Assembly (NCBI RefSeq): GCF_013282745.1
Contig: NZ_CP054044.1
Location: 2,666,001 to 2,730,000, forward strand
Length of the DNA stretch: 64,000 bases
Direction of reading: 5' to 3'
Source: Yersinia bercovieri ATCC 43970
GTDB lineage: Bacteria > Pseudomonadota > Gammaproteobacteria > Enterobacterales > Enterobacteriaceae
This document shows positions 49,891-59,877 of this stretch, in pieces. A model generated the notes under the pieces. The model made no database searches, was not told where the DNA came from, and saw only the letters and a list, made by a program, of their open reading frames with translations. Position numbers and translations under genes: made by a program. Numbering within the stretch: position 1 is the first letter of the stretch; each line of letters begins with the position of its first letter.

Positions 49891-51957
49891 CTAGCCCAAA
49901 TTTAATGCTGTTAGCACCAGGTCGATCACTTTGATACCGACAAAGGGCACCAGCAGCCCCCCCAGACCATAGATCCACAGGTTGCGGCGCAGCAGGGCGG
50001 CGGCACTCATCGCCTTATAGCTGACCCCTTTTAGCGCCAGTGGGATCAGAAATACAATCACCAGTGCGTTAAAGATCACCGCCGACAGGATTGCCGAGGC
50101 GGGGGAGTGCAACTGCATCACATTCAGGGCGTTGAGCTGCGGATAGGTCGCGGCAAAGGCCGCCGGGATGATGGCGAAATATTTGGCGACGTCGTTGGCG
50201 ATACTGAAGGTGGTCAGGGAGCCACGGGTCATCAGCATCTGTTTGCCAATATGCACCACCTCAATCAGCTTGGTCGGATTGGAGTCTAAATCCACCATGT
50301 TGCCCGCCTCTTTGGCCGCCTGAGTCCCGGAGTTCATCGCCACCGCCACATCTGCTTGTGCCAGTGCTGGCGCGTCGTTGGTGCCGTCGCCCGTCATCGC
50401 CACCAGCCGACCCTCTGCCTGATACTGACGAATCAATGCCAATTTAGCTTCCGGCGTAGCTTCTGCCAGAAAATCATCCACGCCCGCTTCTGCGGCAATG
50501 GCGGCGGCCGTCAGGCGGTTATCACCGGTGATCATCACGGTTTTAATGCCCATTTTGCGCAGTTCTGCAAAACGCTCTTTAATGCCGCCTTTCACGATAT
50601 CTTTTAGCGCCACCACCCCCAGCACCCGTGGCCCATCCGCCACCACCAGCGGTGTACCGCCGGTGCGGGCAACATACTCTACCGCATCATCCACGGCGCG
50701 CGGGAAGTGGCCCTGATTAGACTCCACATGGCGGCGAATTGCATCGACCGCCCCTTTGCGGATCATCCGATCCTGCACGTTAACACCGCTCATGCGGGTT
50801 TGCGCCGAGAAGGGCACAAAGGTGGCATTCAGGCTGTGCAGGTCCCGCTCACGCAAGTTAAACCGCTGTTTAGCCAGTACCACGATACTGCGGCCTTCCG
50901 GTGTTTCGTCAGCTAACGAAGAGAGCTGCGCGGCATCCGCCAGTTGCTGCTCGGTGACCCCCGGCGCGGGCAAGAACTCTGACGCCTGACGATTACCCAG
51001 AGTGATGGTGCCGGTTTTATCCAGCAGCAGCACATCAACGTCACCGGCAGCTTCCACCGCGCGCCCACTGGTGGCTATCACGTTGGCCCCCAACATCCGG
51101 CTCATCCCCGCCACGCCAATCGCGGATAACAAGCCGCCAATGGTGGTGGGGATAAGACAGACCAGCAGTGCCACCAGCACGGTGATGGTCACGGGATGAC
51201 CGGCTTGGTTTGCCTCGACGCTGAACACGGAGAATGGATAGAGTGTCGCTGTCGCCAGTAAAAAGACGATGGTTAGCGCGATCAGTAAGATGGTCAGCGC
51301 CACTTCGTTTGGCGTCTTGCGACGTTTTGCCCCTTCGACCATGGCTATCATGCGGTCGAGGAAGGTTTCACCCGGATTCGCACTGCACTCGACTACCAGC
51401 CAGTCGGACAGCACGCGCGTGCCGCCGGTGACGGAGGAGAAGTCGCCGCCAGATTCGCGGATAACCGGGGCAGATTCACCGGTAATGGCGCTCTCATCCA
51501 CCGATGCGCCGCCCTCCAGCACTTCGCCATCGCAGGGCACAGTGTCACCGGCCTCGATCAGCACCAGGTCACCCTTGCGTAGACTGTCGGCAGAAACACT
51601 CTCATGTGGTGCATCAAAGCGGGCTGCCGAGAGTTTTTTGGCCCAACTGGTTTTTTTCACCCCACGCAGACTCTCAGCCTGCGCTTTGCTGCGCCCCTCG
51701 GCCAGTGCTTCGGCAAAGTTGGCAAACAGCACGGTAAACCACAGCCACAGGGCGACACTGCCGGTAAAGGTGGCGCTACCGGCGGTTTGCCCGCTCAATA
51801 TCGCCAGCCAGATCAGGGTAGTCAGCCAACTGCCCAGATAGACCACGAACATCACCGGATTACGCCACTGGACGCGCGGGTCCAGCTTCTTCATTGCATC
51901 AAGCAGCGCTGTACGAACCAGTGCTGGTTCAAAAATCGCGCGTTGTTTGTGAGTCAT
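49891..51957 (-). CDS. kdpB: potassium-transporting P-type ATPase subunit KdpB
   Basis: Catalytic ATPase of the high-affinity potassium uptake complex. The 688 residues show the TGES actuator motif (ITGESAPV), phosphorylation site DKTGTIT, nucleotide-binding domain, and hinge [11 protein letters not shown]. It lies 89 bp after kdpA. Confidence 0.97.
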   Translation of the reverse strand: MTHKQRAIFEPALVRTALLDAMKKLDPRVQWRNPVMFVVYLGSWLTTLIWLAILSGQTAGSATFTGSVALWLWFTVLFANFAEALAEGRSKAQAESLRGVKKTSWAKKLSAARFDAPHESVSADSLRKGDLVLIEAGDTVPCDGEVLEGGASVDESAITGESAPVIRESGGDFSSVTGGTRVLSDWLVVECSANPGETFLDRMIAMVEGAKRRKTPNEVALTILLIALTIVFLLATATLYPFSVFSVEANQAGHPVTITVLVALLVCLIPTTIGGLLSAIGVAGMSRMLGANVIATSGRAVEAAGDVDVLLLDKTGTITLGNRQASEFLPAPGVTEQQLADAAQLSSLADETPEGRSIVVLAKQRFNLRERDLHSLNATFVPFSAQTRMSGVNVQDRMIRKGAVDAIRRHVESNQGHFPRAVDDAVEYVARTGGTPLVVADGPRVLGVVALKDIVKGGIKERFAELRKMGIKTVMITGDNRLTAAAIAAEAGVDDFLAEATPEAKLALIRQYQAEGRLVAMTGDGTNDAPALAQADVAVAMNSGTQAAKEAGNMVDLDSNPTKLIEVVHIGKQMLMTRGSLTTFSIANDVAKYFAIIPAAFAATYPQLNALNVMQLHSPASAILSAVIFNALVIVFLIPLALKGVSYKAMSAAALLRRNLWIYGLGGLLVPFVGIKVIDLVLTALNLG

Positions 51958-52046
51958 CGTTATTCTCTCTTAGCAATACTCTTGGCACTGAAGCCGCAGG
52001 GGGTAGCGATGCTCGCGACCCCGAATCACTGGCTTGAGTAACCTAT

Positions 52047-53735
52047 TCAATGTGGTAACCAGATTTGCAGATGCTCAGCGACCGGGCCTAAGGCCAGCGC
52101 GGGGATAAAGGTCAATGCGCCGACCAATAACACCGTACCGACTAGCAAACCGATAAACAGTGGCCCGGCAGTCGGCAGGGTGCCGTTACCCGCAGGTTGG
52201 CGCTTTTTCGCCACCAGCGAACTGGCAATCGCCAATACCGGCAGAATCACCCCAAATCGCCCCAGGAACATTGCCGCGGCGAGCAGCAGGTTATAAAACG
52301 GCGTGTTAACACTCAGGCCGGCAAAGGCGCTGCCGTTGTTGTTGGCCGCAGAGGAGAGGGCGTAGAGCACTTCGCTAAAACCGTGGGCACCGGGGTTGAG
52401 GATCCCGGCGCGGCCGGCATCGGTACAGAGCGCCAGTGCGGTGCCCAGCAGCACGACAGCAGGGGTGACCAGAATCGCCAGCGCGGTCATTTTCATATCA
52501 AAAACGTCAATTTTCTTGCCGAGATATTCAGGGGTGCGGCCAATCATCAAGCCAGCAATAAACACGGTCAGCAGCACGAATAGCAACATGCCGTACAAAC
52601 CTGAACCGACGCCGCCGAACACCACCTCACCAATCTGCATCAGCCACATCGGCACCATGCCACCGAGGGCGGTAAAGGAGTCGTGCATGGCGTTAACCGC
52701 TCCGCAAGAGGCGGCGGTCGTCACCACGGCATACATGCTGCTGGCGAGAATACCGAAGCGGGACTCTTTGCCCTCCATATTGATATTGCTGTTGGCACCC
52801 AGTTGAGTTAAGTGCGGGTTACCGGCCAGCTCGGCATACATCACCACCACCACGGCGACGACAAAGATTAGCGACATGGCCCAGATCAGCGCATGGCCCT
52901 GACGGTTATCCCCGACCACCTGGCCGAAGGCGAAGCAGAGTGCGCAAGGGATCAGGAAAATCGCCAACATCTGCACAAAGTTGCTGAACGCGGTTGGGTT
53001 CTCAAACGGATGTGCCGAGTTAGCACCAAAGAAGCCGCCGCCATTGGTCCCCAGCATCTTGATAGCTTCCTGTGAGGCCACCGGCCCCATCGGCAAGGTC
53101 TGTTTTACCCCCTCCAGGGTGGTGATGTGCAGGTAGCTATCCAGATTTTGCAACACGCCCTGACTGACAAAAATCAGTGCGATGATCAGCGCAATCGGCA
53201 GTAAGACATATAGAGTGATGCGCACCAGATCGACCCAGGCATTGCCGAGTGTGGCCGCAGAATGGCGGGCAAAAGCCCGAATCAGCGCAAAAGCGACAGC
53301 AATACCGGTGGCGGCAGAGAGGAAGTTTTGTACCGTCAGCCCCGCCATTTGGCTCAGATAACTGAGTGTATTTTCGCCGCTATAGGCTTGCCAGTTGGTG
53401 TTGGTGACGAAGCTGACCGCGGTGTTCAGTGCCAGATGCCACGACATACCCGACATATTTTCAGGATTCAGCGGCAGTGAGCCTTGCGCCATAAGCAGTG
53501 CAAAGAGCAGCACAATGCCCAGCAAGTTAAAGCTGAGGATCGCCAGCGCATATTGCCAGCCGTTCATCTCTGTATTTTTTACGCCGCTACAGCGCCATAA
53601 AGCGGCCTCGATTTTTTGTAATGGCGCAAAAGGTTCGCCTTCGATAAGGCGTGCCAAAACGCCCCCCAACGGACGGGAGAGCACCAACAACACCAGCATG
53701 AAACTGGCGATAAGCAGAAATCCTGATGCCGCCAT
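52047..53735 (-). CDS. kdpA: potassium-transporting ATPase channel subunit KdpA
   Basis: Channel-like subunit that selects potassium. The 562 residues have about ten membrane segments in four channel-like repeats; the selectivity filters are recognisable in [33 protein letters not shown] and [13 protein letters not shown]. It begins right after kdpF, with the ATG at 53735. Confidence 0.97.
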   Translation of the reverse strand: MAASGFLLIASFMLVLLVLSRPLGGVLARLIEGEPFAPLQKIEAALWRCSGVKNTEMNGWQYALAILSFNLLGIVLLFALLMAQGSLPLNPENMSGMSWHLALNTAVSFVTNTNWQAYSGENTLSYLSQMAGLTVQNFLSAATGIAVAFALIRAFARHSAATLGNAWVDLVRITLYVLLPIALIIALIFVSQGVLQNLDSYLHITTLEGVKQTLPMGPVASQEAIKMLGTNGGGFFGANSAHPFENPTAFSNFVQMLAIFLIPCALCFAFGQVVGDNRQGHALIWAMSLIFVVAVVVVMYAELAGNPHLTQLGANSNINMEGKESRFGILASSMYAVVTTAASCGAVNAMHDSFTALGGMVPMWLMQIGEVVFGGVGSGLYGMLLFVLLTVFIAGLMIGRTPEYLGKKIDVFDMKMTALAILVTPAVVLLGTALALCTDAGRAGILNPGAHGFSEVLYALSSAANNNGSAFAGLSVNTPFYNLLLAAAMFLGRFGVILPVLAIASSLVAKKRQPAGNGTLPTAGPLFIGLLVGTVLLVGALTFIPALALGPVAEHLQIWLPH

Positions 53736-53825
53736 TTAAAAGTCCTCCGCATTAAACAGGGCATAAACCAGATAGCCCAGAAGCAGCAGAACCAGCAGCG
53801 CACCACCCATGATGCTGAAACTCAC
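53736..53825 (-). CDS. kdpF: potassium-transporting ATPase small subunit KdpF
   Basis: A 29-residue, single-span peptide that stabilises the Kdp complex. It reads (V)SFSIMGGALLVLLLLGYL then VYALFNAEDF, matching E. coli KdpF. It starts with GTG at 53825 after GGAGGT and stops immediately before the kdpA ATG. It is too short for usual gene finders. Confidence 0.92.
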   Translation of the reverse strand: MSFSIMGGALLVLLLLGYLVYALFNAEDF

Positions 53826-54282
53826 AATACACCTCCACAGCGCATGTTTTGATAACCCAGTTTTGGTCACTCACGATTTGATAACAGCAGCTTAGGAAGT
53901 TGGGCGAAAAGTTCTTGATAAAAAAGTGGGGTGGGGTGTAAAAAAAGTATAAAAATGGTCAAAAAAAGTACATCAAGTGGGTGTAATTTATTCAGCTTGA
54001 AAAAGATGATAGCCAATTGCTAATAACCAGATAGCGCATAACGATAATGCAACGAGTAAGTGGCTTTAAATTAACCTTGATGTAACAAAATTACAGAAGT
54101 GACAATTTCTATCGATTTTTATGCGCTATTAGTGGTCGGATGAGTGGTAAAGTTTCAATCAATGCGGTAAAATTTTGTCCAGTTACCAATTATCTTATTT
54201 AACTTTCAGCGCCTCGCGGTAAATTGGCCTAGCGAACAGTTGGCCATCCATGATACGAAGGCGTTTTTAGAGGAGGATCGTT
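53826..54282. other. kdpF / ybfA divergent regulatory region
   Basis: This 457-bp A+T-rich gap contains the KdpE box and presumed kdp promoter at about 53880-53957 and the ybfA upstream region. No further gene was recognised. Confidence 0.6.
53926..53957 (-). promoter_or_regulatory. KdpE binding site of kdpFABC
   Basis: On the minus strand TTTTTATACTTTTTTTACAC followed by CCCACCCC, nearly the same as the KdpE site of E. coli (T-rich block then ACACCCCGCCC). It lies about 100-130 bp before kdpF, in the expected position. Confidence 0.85.
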
Positions 54283-54489
54283 ATGTCCATGTACAATGCA
54301 TACCCATTACATCAGGTTCTCTTGCGCCGCAGCGCCGTGATTCTGGCGGGCTTACTGGCGCTGCCAGTGATGCTTTTCCGCAAAGATCGCGCCCGTTTCT
54401 ACAGCTACCTGCACCGTGTCTGGGCGAAAACCAGTGATAAGCCGGTCTGGTTAGCACAGTCTGAAATGGCGGCACAAGATTTTTATTGA
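54283..54489 (+). CDS. ybfA: DUF2517 protein YbfA
   Basis: A 68-residue protein of unknown function beside kdp in enterobacteria. It has one membrane helix (about 14-32, [17 protein letters not shown]) and the conserved [20 protein letters not shown]. The ATG at 54283 follows GAGGA. Confidence 0.92.
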   Translation: MSMYNAYPLHQVLLRRSAVILAGLLALPVMLFRKDRARFYSYLHRVWAKTSDKPVWLAQSEMAAQDFY

Positions 54490-54539
54490 TGGCTGAGCCA
54501 GCAGGCTTTGCGACGATAAACGTACTGTAAAGTGAATAG

Positions 54540-54567
54540 CCCGCGAGTTAATGCTCGCGGGTTTTTT
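54540..54567 (+). terminator. ybfA terminator, abutted by the IS pair
   Basis: CCCGCGAG-TTAATG-CTCGCGGG followed by six Ts. The first IS copy starts at the base after the last T. Confidence 0.92.
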
Positions 54568-55279
54568 GTGCACAGAAAACCCCCAGCTAGGCTGGGGGTT
54601 CCGTAAAGCTTTCAGCTTTGAGTCAGTTATAAAAACCCCTTTTGATTTGTTAAAACAGTTTGCGGTCTGGCAACTGCAAACGTTCAACAAGAAATCAAAA
54701 GGGGGTCCCTATGAGGGACGAAAAGAGCTTAGCGCACACGCGATGGAACTGTAAATATCACATAGTATTTGCGCCGAAGTACCGAAGACAGGTGTTCTAC
54801 GGGGAAAAGCGCAAAGCGATTGGCAGTATTTTAAGAAAGCTGTGCGAATGGAAGAACGTGAATATTCTGGAAGCGGAATGTTGTGTGGATCACATCCATA
54901 TGCTTCTGGAAATCCCACCCAAGATGAGTGTGTCGGGCTTTATGGGATACCTAAAGGGAAAGAGTAGCCTGATGCTTTATGAGCAGTTTGGCGATTTGAA
55001 GTTCAAATATCGTAACCGGGAGTTTTGGTGTCGAGGGTATTACGTTGATACGGTGGGTAAAAATACAGCCAGGATACAAGAATACATAAAACACCAACTG
55101 GAAGAGGATAAAATGGGTGAGCAGTTGTCGATCCCCTATCCGGGTAGCCCGTTTACGGGCCGTAAGTAACGAATTGTGATGCAAATGTCAGATCGCGATG
55201 CGCCTGTTAGGGCGCGGCAGGTAAGAGAGCCTTATAGGCGCATATGAAAAACCTCCGGCTATGCCGGAGGATATTTATT
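54568..55279 (+). mobile_element. IS200/IS605-family element (IS1541-like), copy 1
   Basis: A 712-bp element without terminal inverted repeats. It has a left-end perfect hairpin (AACCCCCAGC/GCTGGGGGTT, 54578-54600) that can block read-through. A segment at 54635-54648 is complementary to 54692-54706 and so can hide the start region of the transposase. A right-end hairpin lies at 55252-55270 (CCTCCGGC/GCCGGAGG). It is followed directly by copy 2. The exact ends are uncertain by about two bases because both junctions share TT. Confidence 0.85.
54711..55169 (+). CDS. tnpA: IS200/IS605 family transposase TnpA, copy 1
   Basis: Y1 HUH transposase of 152 residues that moves single-stranded DNA. It carries the HUH motif in VDHIHMLLEIPP, and a catalytic tyrosine is expected in the C-terminal helix (IQEYIKHQLEED). 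The ATG at 54711 sits in the loop of GTCCCT-ATG-AGGGAC, and the upstream G-run pairs with an earlier C-run, so translation should be very weak. Intact. Confidence 0.93.
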   Translation: MRDEKSLAHTRWNCKYHIVFAPKYRRQVFYGEKRKAIGSILRKLCEWKNVNILEAECCVDHIHMLLEIPPKMSVSGFMGYLKGKSSLMLYEQFGDLKFKYRNREFWCRGYYVDTVGKNTARIQEYIKHQLEEDKMGEQLSIPYPGSPFTGRK

Positions 55280-55991
55280 GTGCACAGAAAACCCCCAGCT
55301 AGGCTGGGGGTTCCGTAAAGCTTTCAGCTTTGAGTCAGTTATAAAAACCCCTTTTGATTTGTTAAAACAGTTTGCGGTCTGGCAACTGCAAACGTTCAAC
55401 AAGAAATCAAAAGGGGGTCCCTATGAGGGACGAAAAGAGCTTAGCGCACACGCGATGGAACTGTAAATATCACATAGTATTTGCGCCGAAGTACCGAAGA
55501 CAGGTGTTCTACGGGGAAAAGCGCAAAGCGATTGGCAGTATTTTAAGAAAGCTGTGCGAATGGAAGAACGTGAATATTCTGGAAGCGGAATGTTGTGTGG
55601 ATCACATCCATATGCTTCTGGAAATCCCACCCAAGATGAGTGTGTCGGGCTTTATGGGATACCTAAAGGGAAAGAGTAGCCTGATGCTTTATGAGCAGTT
55701 TGGCGATTTGAAGTTCAAATATCGTAACCGGGAGTTTTGGTGTCGAGGGTATTACGTTGATACGGTGGGTAAAAATACAGCCAGGATACAAGAATACATA
55801 AAACACCAACTGGAAGAGGATAAAATGGGTGAGCAGTTGTCGATCCCCTATCCGGGTAGCCCGTTTACGGGCCGTAAGTAACGAATTGTGATGCAAATGT
55901 CAGATCGCGATGCGCCTGTTAGGGCGCGGCAGGTAAGAGAGCCTTATAGGCGCATATGAAAAACCTCCGGCTATGCCGGAGGATATTTATT
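55280..55991 (+). mobile_element. IS200/IS605-family element (IS1541-like), copy 2
   Basis: A second 712-bp unit, head to tail with copy 1 at an exact 712-bp offset; I saw no difference between the two. It shares the left hairpin, leader pairing and right hairpin. It is followed by ATTGCCTGCGCC, the native sequence upstream of ybgA. Confidence 0.85.
55423..55881 (+). CDS. tnpA: IS200/IS605 family transposase TnpA, copy 2
   Basis: A 152-residue protein identical to copy 1, with the same HUH motif and start-site hairpin. Both copies appear functional. Confidence 0.93.
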   Translation: MRDEKSLAHTRWNCKYHIVFAPKYRRQVFYGEKRKAIGSILRKLCEWKNVNILEAECCVDHIHMLLEIPPKMSVSGFMGYLKGKSSLMLYEQFGDLKFKYRNREFWCRGYYVDTVGKNTARIQEYIKHQLEEDKMGEQLSIPYPGSPFTGRK

Positions 55992-56112
55992 ATTGCCTGC
56001 GCCAGGGGCAGATGAGTAACGCGATCAACCAATCCCTGCTTCTTTGGCAACAACTGTTATGATGAAATCAATCAAGTGAGGCACAAGACAACAAAGGTTG
56101 ATGGAGAATAGG

Positions 56113-56598
56113 ATGCCGCAAAGCAATCAGGTGGTGCACAGTAGTGAATATTGTTATGCGCGCGATGAACTTGATGCACTCTGTGTGGCGGGTATGACCC
56201 GTGGCAAGTTGATGGCATTTCATAGCCGCTACAAGTTGGTGTTGCTGGCACATTCGCAGCCTGAATACCGCGAAATTGGCCCTTTTATTGCCTCAATGGA
56301 TAAATGGTCTTCACTTATTGATTTCACCGCTGAGTATCGCCAGCGATTGCTGCATTTACTCTCTCATCAGCCCACCACCGCTAATCACACCAATGTGCTC
56401 ATGCATGTGCAGGGCTATTTCCGGCCTCACCTCAATTCACCCCAACGGCAGGCGCTGGCACAGCTTATCGACCAATATCGGCTGGGTGAATTGCCCCTGA
56501 GTACCCCTGTCACCCAACTAATGGCTTATCTGATTGAGTTCCCGAATGATTATCTCTCCGGGCAGCACTACTTTAGCTTTTATTCACCGCAAGGATAG
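56113..56598 (+). CDS. ybgA: DUF1722 protein YbgA
   Basis: Protein of 161 residues with the conserved DUF1722 region (GMTRGKLMAFHSRYKLVLLAHSQ... and PNDYLSGQHYFSFY). Function unknown, but it regularly precedes photolyase, so a link to light or DNA damage is suspected. The ATG at 56113 has GGAG 6 nt before it; ATGs at 56098 and 56101 are alternatives. It ends 3 nt before phrB. Confidence 0.88.
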   Translation: MPQSNQVVHSSEYCYARDELDALCVAGMTRGKLMAFHSRYKLVLLAHSQPEYREIGPFIASMDKWSSLIDFTAEYRQRLLHLLSHQPTTANHTNVLMHVQGYFRPHLNSPQRQALAQLIDQYRLGELPLSTPVTQLMAYLIEFPNDYLSGQHYFSFYSPQG

Positions 56599-56601
56599 GG
56601 C

Positions 56602-58047
56602 ATGGCTACCCATTTGGTTTGGTTGCGTAATGATTTACGCGTCACTGATAATCTAGCCCTATATGCGGCCTGTCAGGATGAGCACGCCAGGGTGATAGCG
56701 GTATTTATCGCCACACCTAAGCAGTGGGCGGCACATGATATGGCACCGCGGCAGGCGGCATTTTTGCGACAGAATCTGCAACTGTTACAGGGGGCACTGG
56801 CCAGTCGCGGGATACCGCTGCACTATCACCAGTGTGATGATTTTCAGGATTCTATTGTCTGGCTGGATAATTTTTGTCAGCAGCAGCAAGTTGATGCGCT
56901 GTTTTACAATCAACAGTATGAGTTGAACGAGCGGCGGCGGGATGAGGCATTCACGGCGCAACTAAATCGTCAGTCAATTGCTTGCCATAGTTTCCATGAC
57001 AGTGTGCTATTGCCGCCGGGGAGTGTCCAGACCGGCAACCATGAGATGTACAAAATATTTACCCCGTTCCGCCGCGCCTTTATTCAGCGGCTGATGATGA
57101 GTGATTGCCGTTGTGTACCCGCACCGCAAGCGCGGCAAAACTCAGGCGCTGTCGAATTATCGCCGCTTGAGCCATTTGATTATCCGCAGCACTCGGCCGA
57201 CAACTCATTATTCCCGGCAGGTGAGGAGGCGGCATTGCAGCGCCTGCGCAGTTTCTGCCGTGAGCAGGTTCAGGACTATCTGCAACAGCGTGATCGGCCC
57301 GCCATTGCCGGAACTAGCTGTTTGTCTCCTTATTTAGCGCTAGGCATAGTTTCACCCCGTCAATGCTTTAACCGCCTGCGGGCCGAGTGCCCTGATCTGC
57401 TGGAGAGGAGTGACAGTGGGGCTTTTACCTGGCTTAATGAGTTGATCTGGCGTGAGTTTTATCGTCATTTATTAGTGGCCTATCCCCGTTTATGTCAGCA
57501 TCATCCCTTTATTGGCTGGACTGATGCAGTAAGATGGAATCACTCAGAACAGCAATTAATCGCCTGGCAGCAGGGGCAGACGGGTTATCCTATTGTCGAT
57601 GCCGCAATGCGGCAACTGAATGAAACCGGCTGGATGCATAACCGCCTGCGTATGATTAGCGCCAGTTTTCTGGTCAAAGATCTGCTGATCGATTGGCGGC
57701 ACGGCGAGCGCTATTTTATGTCTCAATTATTGGATGGCGATTTGGCAGCTAATAATGGTGGCTGGCAGTGGGCGGCCTCGACGGGTACGGATGCGGCCCC
57801 CTATTTTCGTATTTTCAATCCCACCACGCAAGGAGAGCGTTTTGATAAAGAGGGCACCTTTATTCGCCGTTGGTTGCCGGAACTGGCGGCGGTGCCAGAC
57901 AGTGATATTCATCAGCCCTGGCGCTGGGCGCAGCGGCAGCAGCAACATCTGAATTACCCACCACCGCTGGTGGATCATAAGCTGGCTAGATTGGCGACAC
58001 TCGCGGCATTTGACGCCGCTAAGCGGGATGGCAGCAAGGAAGCCTAA
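56602..58047 (+). CDS. phrB: deoxyribodipyrimidine photo-lyase
   Basis: Repairs cyclobutane pyrimidine dimers using blue light. The 481 residues have the N-terminal antenna-chromophore domain (HLVWLRNDLRVTDN) and the C-terminal FAD domain, with the CPD-photolyase region GYPIVDAAMRQLNETGWMHN and DGDLAANNGGWQWAASTGTD. Translationally close to ybgA. Confidence 0.96.
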   Translation: MATHLVWLRNDLRVTDNLALYAACQDEHARVIAVFIATPKQWAAHDMAPRQAAFLRQNLQLLQGALASRGIPLHYHQCDDFQDSIVWLDNFCQQQQVDALFYNQQYELNERRRDEAFTAQLNRQSIACHSFHDSVLLPPGSVQTGNHEMYKIFTPFRRAFIQRLMMSDCRCVPAPQARQNSGAVELSPLEPFDYPQHSADNSLFPAGEEAALQRLRSFCREQVQDYLQQRDRPAIAGTSCLSPYLALGIVSPRQCFNRLRAECPDLLERSDSGAFTWLNELIWREFYRHLLVAYPRLCQHHPFIGWTDAVRWNHSEQQLIAWQQGQTGYPIVDAAMRQLNETGWMHNRLRMISASFLVKDLLIDWRHGERYFMSQLLDGDLAANNGGWQWAASTGTDAAPYFRIFNPTTQGERFDKEGTFIRRWLPELAAVPDSDIHQPWRWAQRQQQHLNYPPPLVDHKLARLATLAAFDAAKRDGSKEA

Positions 58048-58062
58048 TCACAAGGAGCCTTC

Positions 58063-59103
58063 ATGTTTTTGTTAAATTCTTCGGCTAACGCCATGTTATG
58101 CCGCCATAATAGGGCCAAAATGGCGCTTAACACGGGGCTGGTTTTATCCCTTAGCCTGTATAGCTCACTGGCTGCGGCGGGCTTTGAGGTGGTAGCACTT
58201 GGCGTCGATGGTGGCGTCACCGATGGCAACCTGACCTCCTATCTGATTCGTGATGATAGCCAGCCACTCTATTTGGCGCTGGATGCCGGTTCAGTGTTAC
58301 CGGGCATTGCCAAGGCGTTGGAGAAGGGCAGTTTCCCTGATATTACCGATGAAATGGCCGCGCCATTGACCCGGCAGGGCTATCTCTTCCGCCAACGCAT
58401 TAATAGCTATTTCATCAGCCACGCCCATCTTGACCATGTATCCGGCCTGATTATTGGTTCACCGGAGGACAGCAAAAAAACCATTTATGCCTCGGCTGAT
58501 ACCATTGATGTGCTGAGGAACTACTATTTTAACTGGCGCGTCTGGCCCAATTTTACCGACAGTGGCAGTGGCACCCGTTTGGGCACTTACCGGATGCAAA
58601 TGGTGCGCCCAGCCCAGCCGGTGAGCCTCGGACTTACGCGCTTAACCGGTGAGATGTACCCGCTGAGCCATGATAAGTCGCCCTCTTCGATGCTGCTGAT
58701 TAGCAGTAATAATGCCGCTTTTGCCTATTTTGGCGATACCGGCCCGGATGAGATAGAGAAGTCAAAAAATCTGGATACGGTGTGGCGCAAGCTGGCTGAG
58801 AAGGTCAAACAGCAGCAACTGAAAGGGATGATTATTGAAGTCTCCTACCCGAACGCGGTAAGTGACGGCAAGCTGTACGGCCATATGACCCCAAAATGGT
58901 TGCTAAAAGAGTTGAAAAATCTGGAAAAGCAGAGCGGCGAAGGTCAGCCCTTAAAAGGTCTGCCGGTGGTGATTAGCCATATAAAACCCTCACTCCAGCA
59001 GGGGCAGGATGTACGGCAATCCATCGCCAGTGAGTTGCAGCAAGGCAATGATATGGGGGTGAATTTTATTTTGATGGCGCAAGGGGATCGCCAGCAGTTC
59101 TAG
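58063..59103 (+). CDS. class II 3',5'-cyclic-nucleotide phosphodiesterase (CpdP-like)
   Basis: Hydrolyses cyclic nucleotides, probably cAMP in the periplasm. The 346 residues start with a likely signal peptide cleaved near AAA/AG (about residue 38), then a metallo-beta-lactamase-type fold with the class II signature SHAHLDHVSGL and FGDTGPDE as a further metal ligand. Vibrio fischeri CpdP is the known periplasmic member. E. coli has dtpD here instead. It lies 15 nt after phrB, but there is no obvious functional link. Confidence 0.85.
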   Translation: MFLLNSSANAMLCRHNRAKMALNTGLVLSLSLYSSLAAAGFEVVALGVDGGVTDGNLTSYLIRDDSQPLYLALDAGSVLPGIAKALEKGSFPDITDEMAAPLTRQGYLFRQRINSYFISHAHLDHVSGLIIGSPEDSKKTIYASADTIDVLRNYYFNWRVWPNFTDSGSGTRLGTYRMQMVRPAQPVSLGLTRLTGEMYPLSHDKSPSSMLLISSNNAAFAYFGDTGPDEIEKSKNLDTVWRKLAEKVKQQQLKGMIIEVSYPNAVSDGKLYGHMTPKWLLKELKNLEKQSGEGQPLKGLPVVISHIKPSLQQGQDVRQSIASELQQGNDMGVNFILMAQGDRQQF

Positions 59104-59133
59104 CCATTTTTTATCTTTAAGGAGAGTGACATC

Positions 59134-59877
59134 ATGCGTAATACTGAATTAGAAATGCAGCTCAATAACAAACTTAATACGGCGGCTTTTCAGGATTATG
59201 CGCCCAATGGGTTGCAGGTTGAGGGGCGTCAAGATGTACGGCGCATCGTGACCGGTGTTACCGCCAGTCAGGCGCTGCTGGATGCGGCAGTGGGGCAACA
59301 GGCGGATGCTATTTTAGTGCACCACGGCTACTTCTGGAAGAACGAACCGGTGGTGGTGCGCGGAATGAAACGTAACCGTTTGAAAACATTGCTTACCCAC
59401 GACATCAACCTGTATGGCTACCACTTACCGCTGGATGCCCACCCTGAGTTGGGCAATAACGCACAGCTGGCGCAGTTACTCGGCATTCGGGTGATGGGTG
59501 AAATTGACCCCTTGCTGCCCTATGGCGAGTTTGATCAGCCGCTAAATGCGGTGATTTTACGTGAGCGTCTGGAAAAAATCTTGAACCGTGAGGTGCTGCA
59601 TTGTGGCGATCATGCACCAGCAGAGATCCGTCGTATTGCCTGGTGTAGTGGTGGCGGGCAGGGATACATTCAGCAAGCCGCTGAGTTTGGGGTGGATGCA
59701 TTTATAACGGGCGAAGTTTCTGAACAAACCATTCATATTGCCCGAGAGATGGGGGTGAATTTCTATGCGGCAGGGCATCATGCCACTGAGCGCTATGGCA
59801 TCAAGGCGCTGGGTGAATGGTTAGCCTCAGAGTATAAACTTGAGGTTATCTTTATTGATATTCCCAACCCCGCCTGA
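59134..59877 (+). CDS. ybgI: Nif3-like dinuclear metal protein YbgI
   Basis: Toroidal hexamer with a dinuclear metal site, listed as GTP cyclohydrolase 1 type 2 homologue; the true role is uncertain. The 247 residues include metal-ligand motifs ILVHHGYFWK near residue 65 and AGHHATERYGIKAL near the end. It begins 30 nt after the phosphodiesterase, with AAGGAGAG. Confidence 0.94.
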   Translation: MRNTELEMQLNNKLNTAAFQDYAPNGLQVEGRQDVRRIVTGVTASQALLDAAVGQQADAILVHHGYFWKNEPVVVRGMKRNRLKTLLTHDINLYGYHLPLDAHPELGNNAQLAQLLGIRVMGEIDPLLPYGEFDQPLNAVILRERLEKILNREVLHCGDHAPAEIRRIAWCSGGGQGYIQQAAEFGVDAFITGEVSEQTIHIAREMGVNFYAAGHHATERYGIKALGEWLASEYKLEVIFIDIPNPA

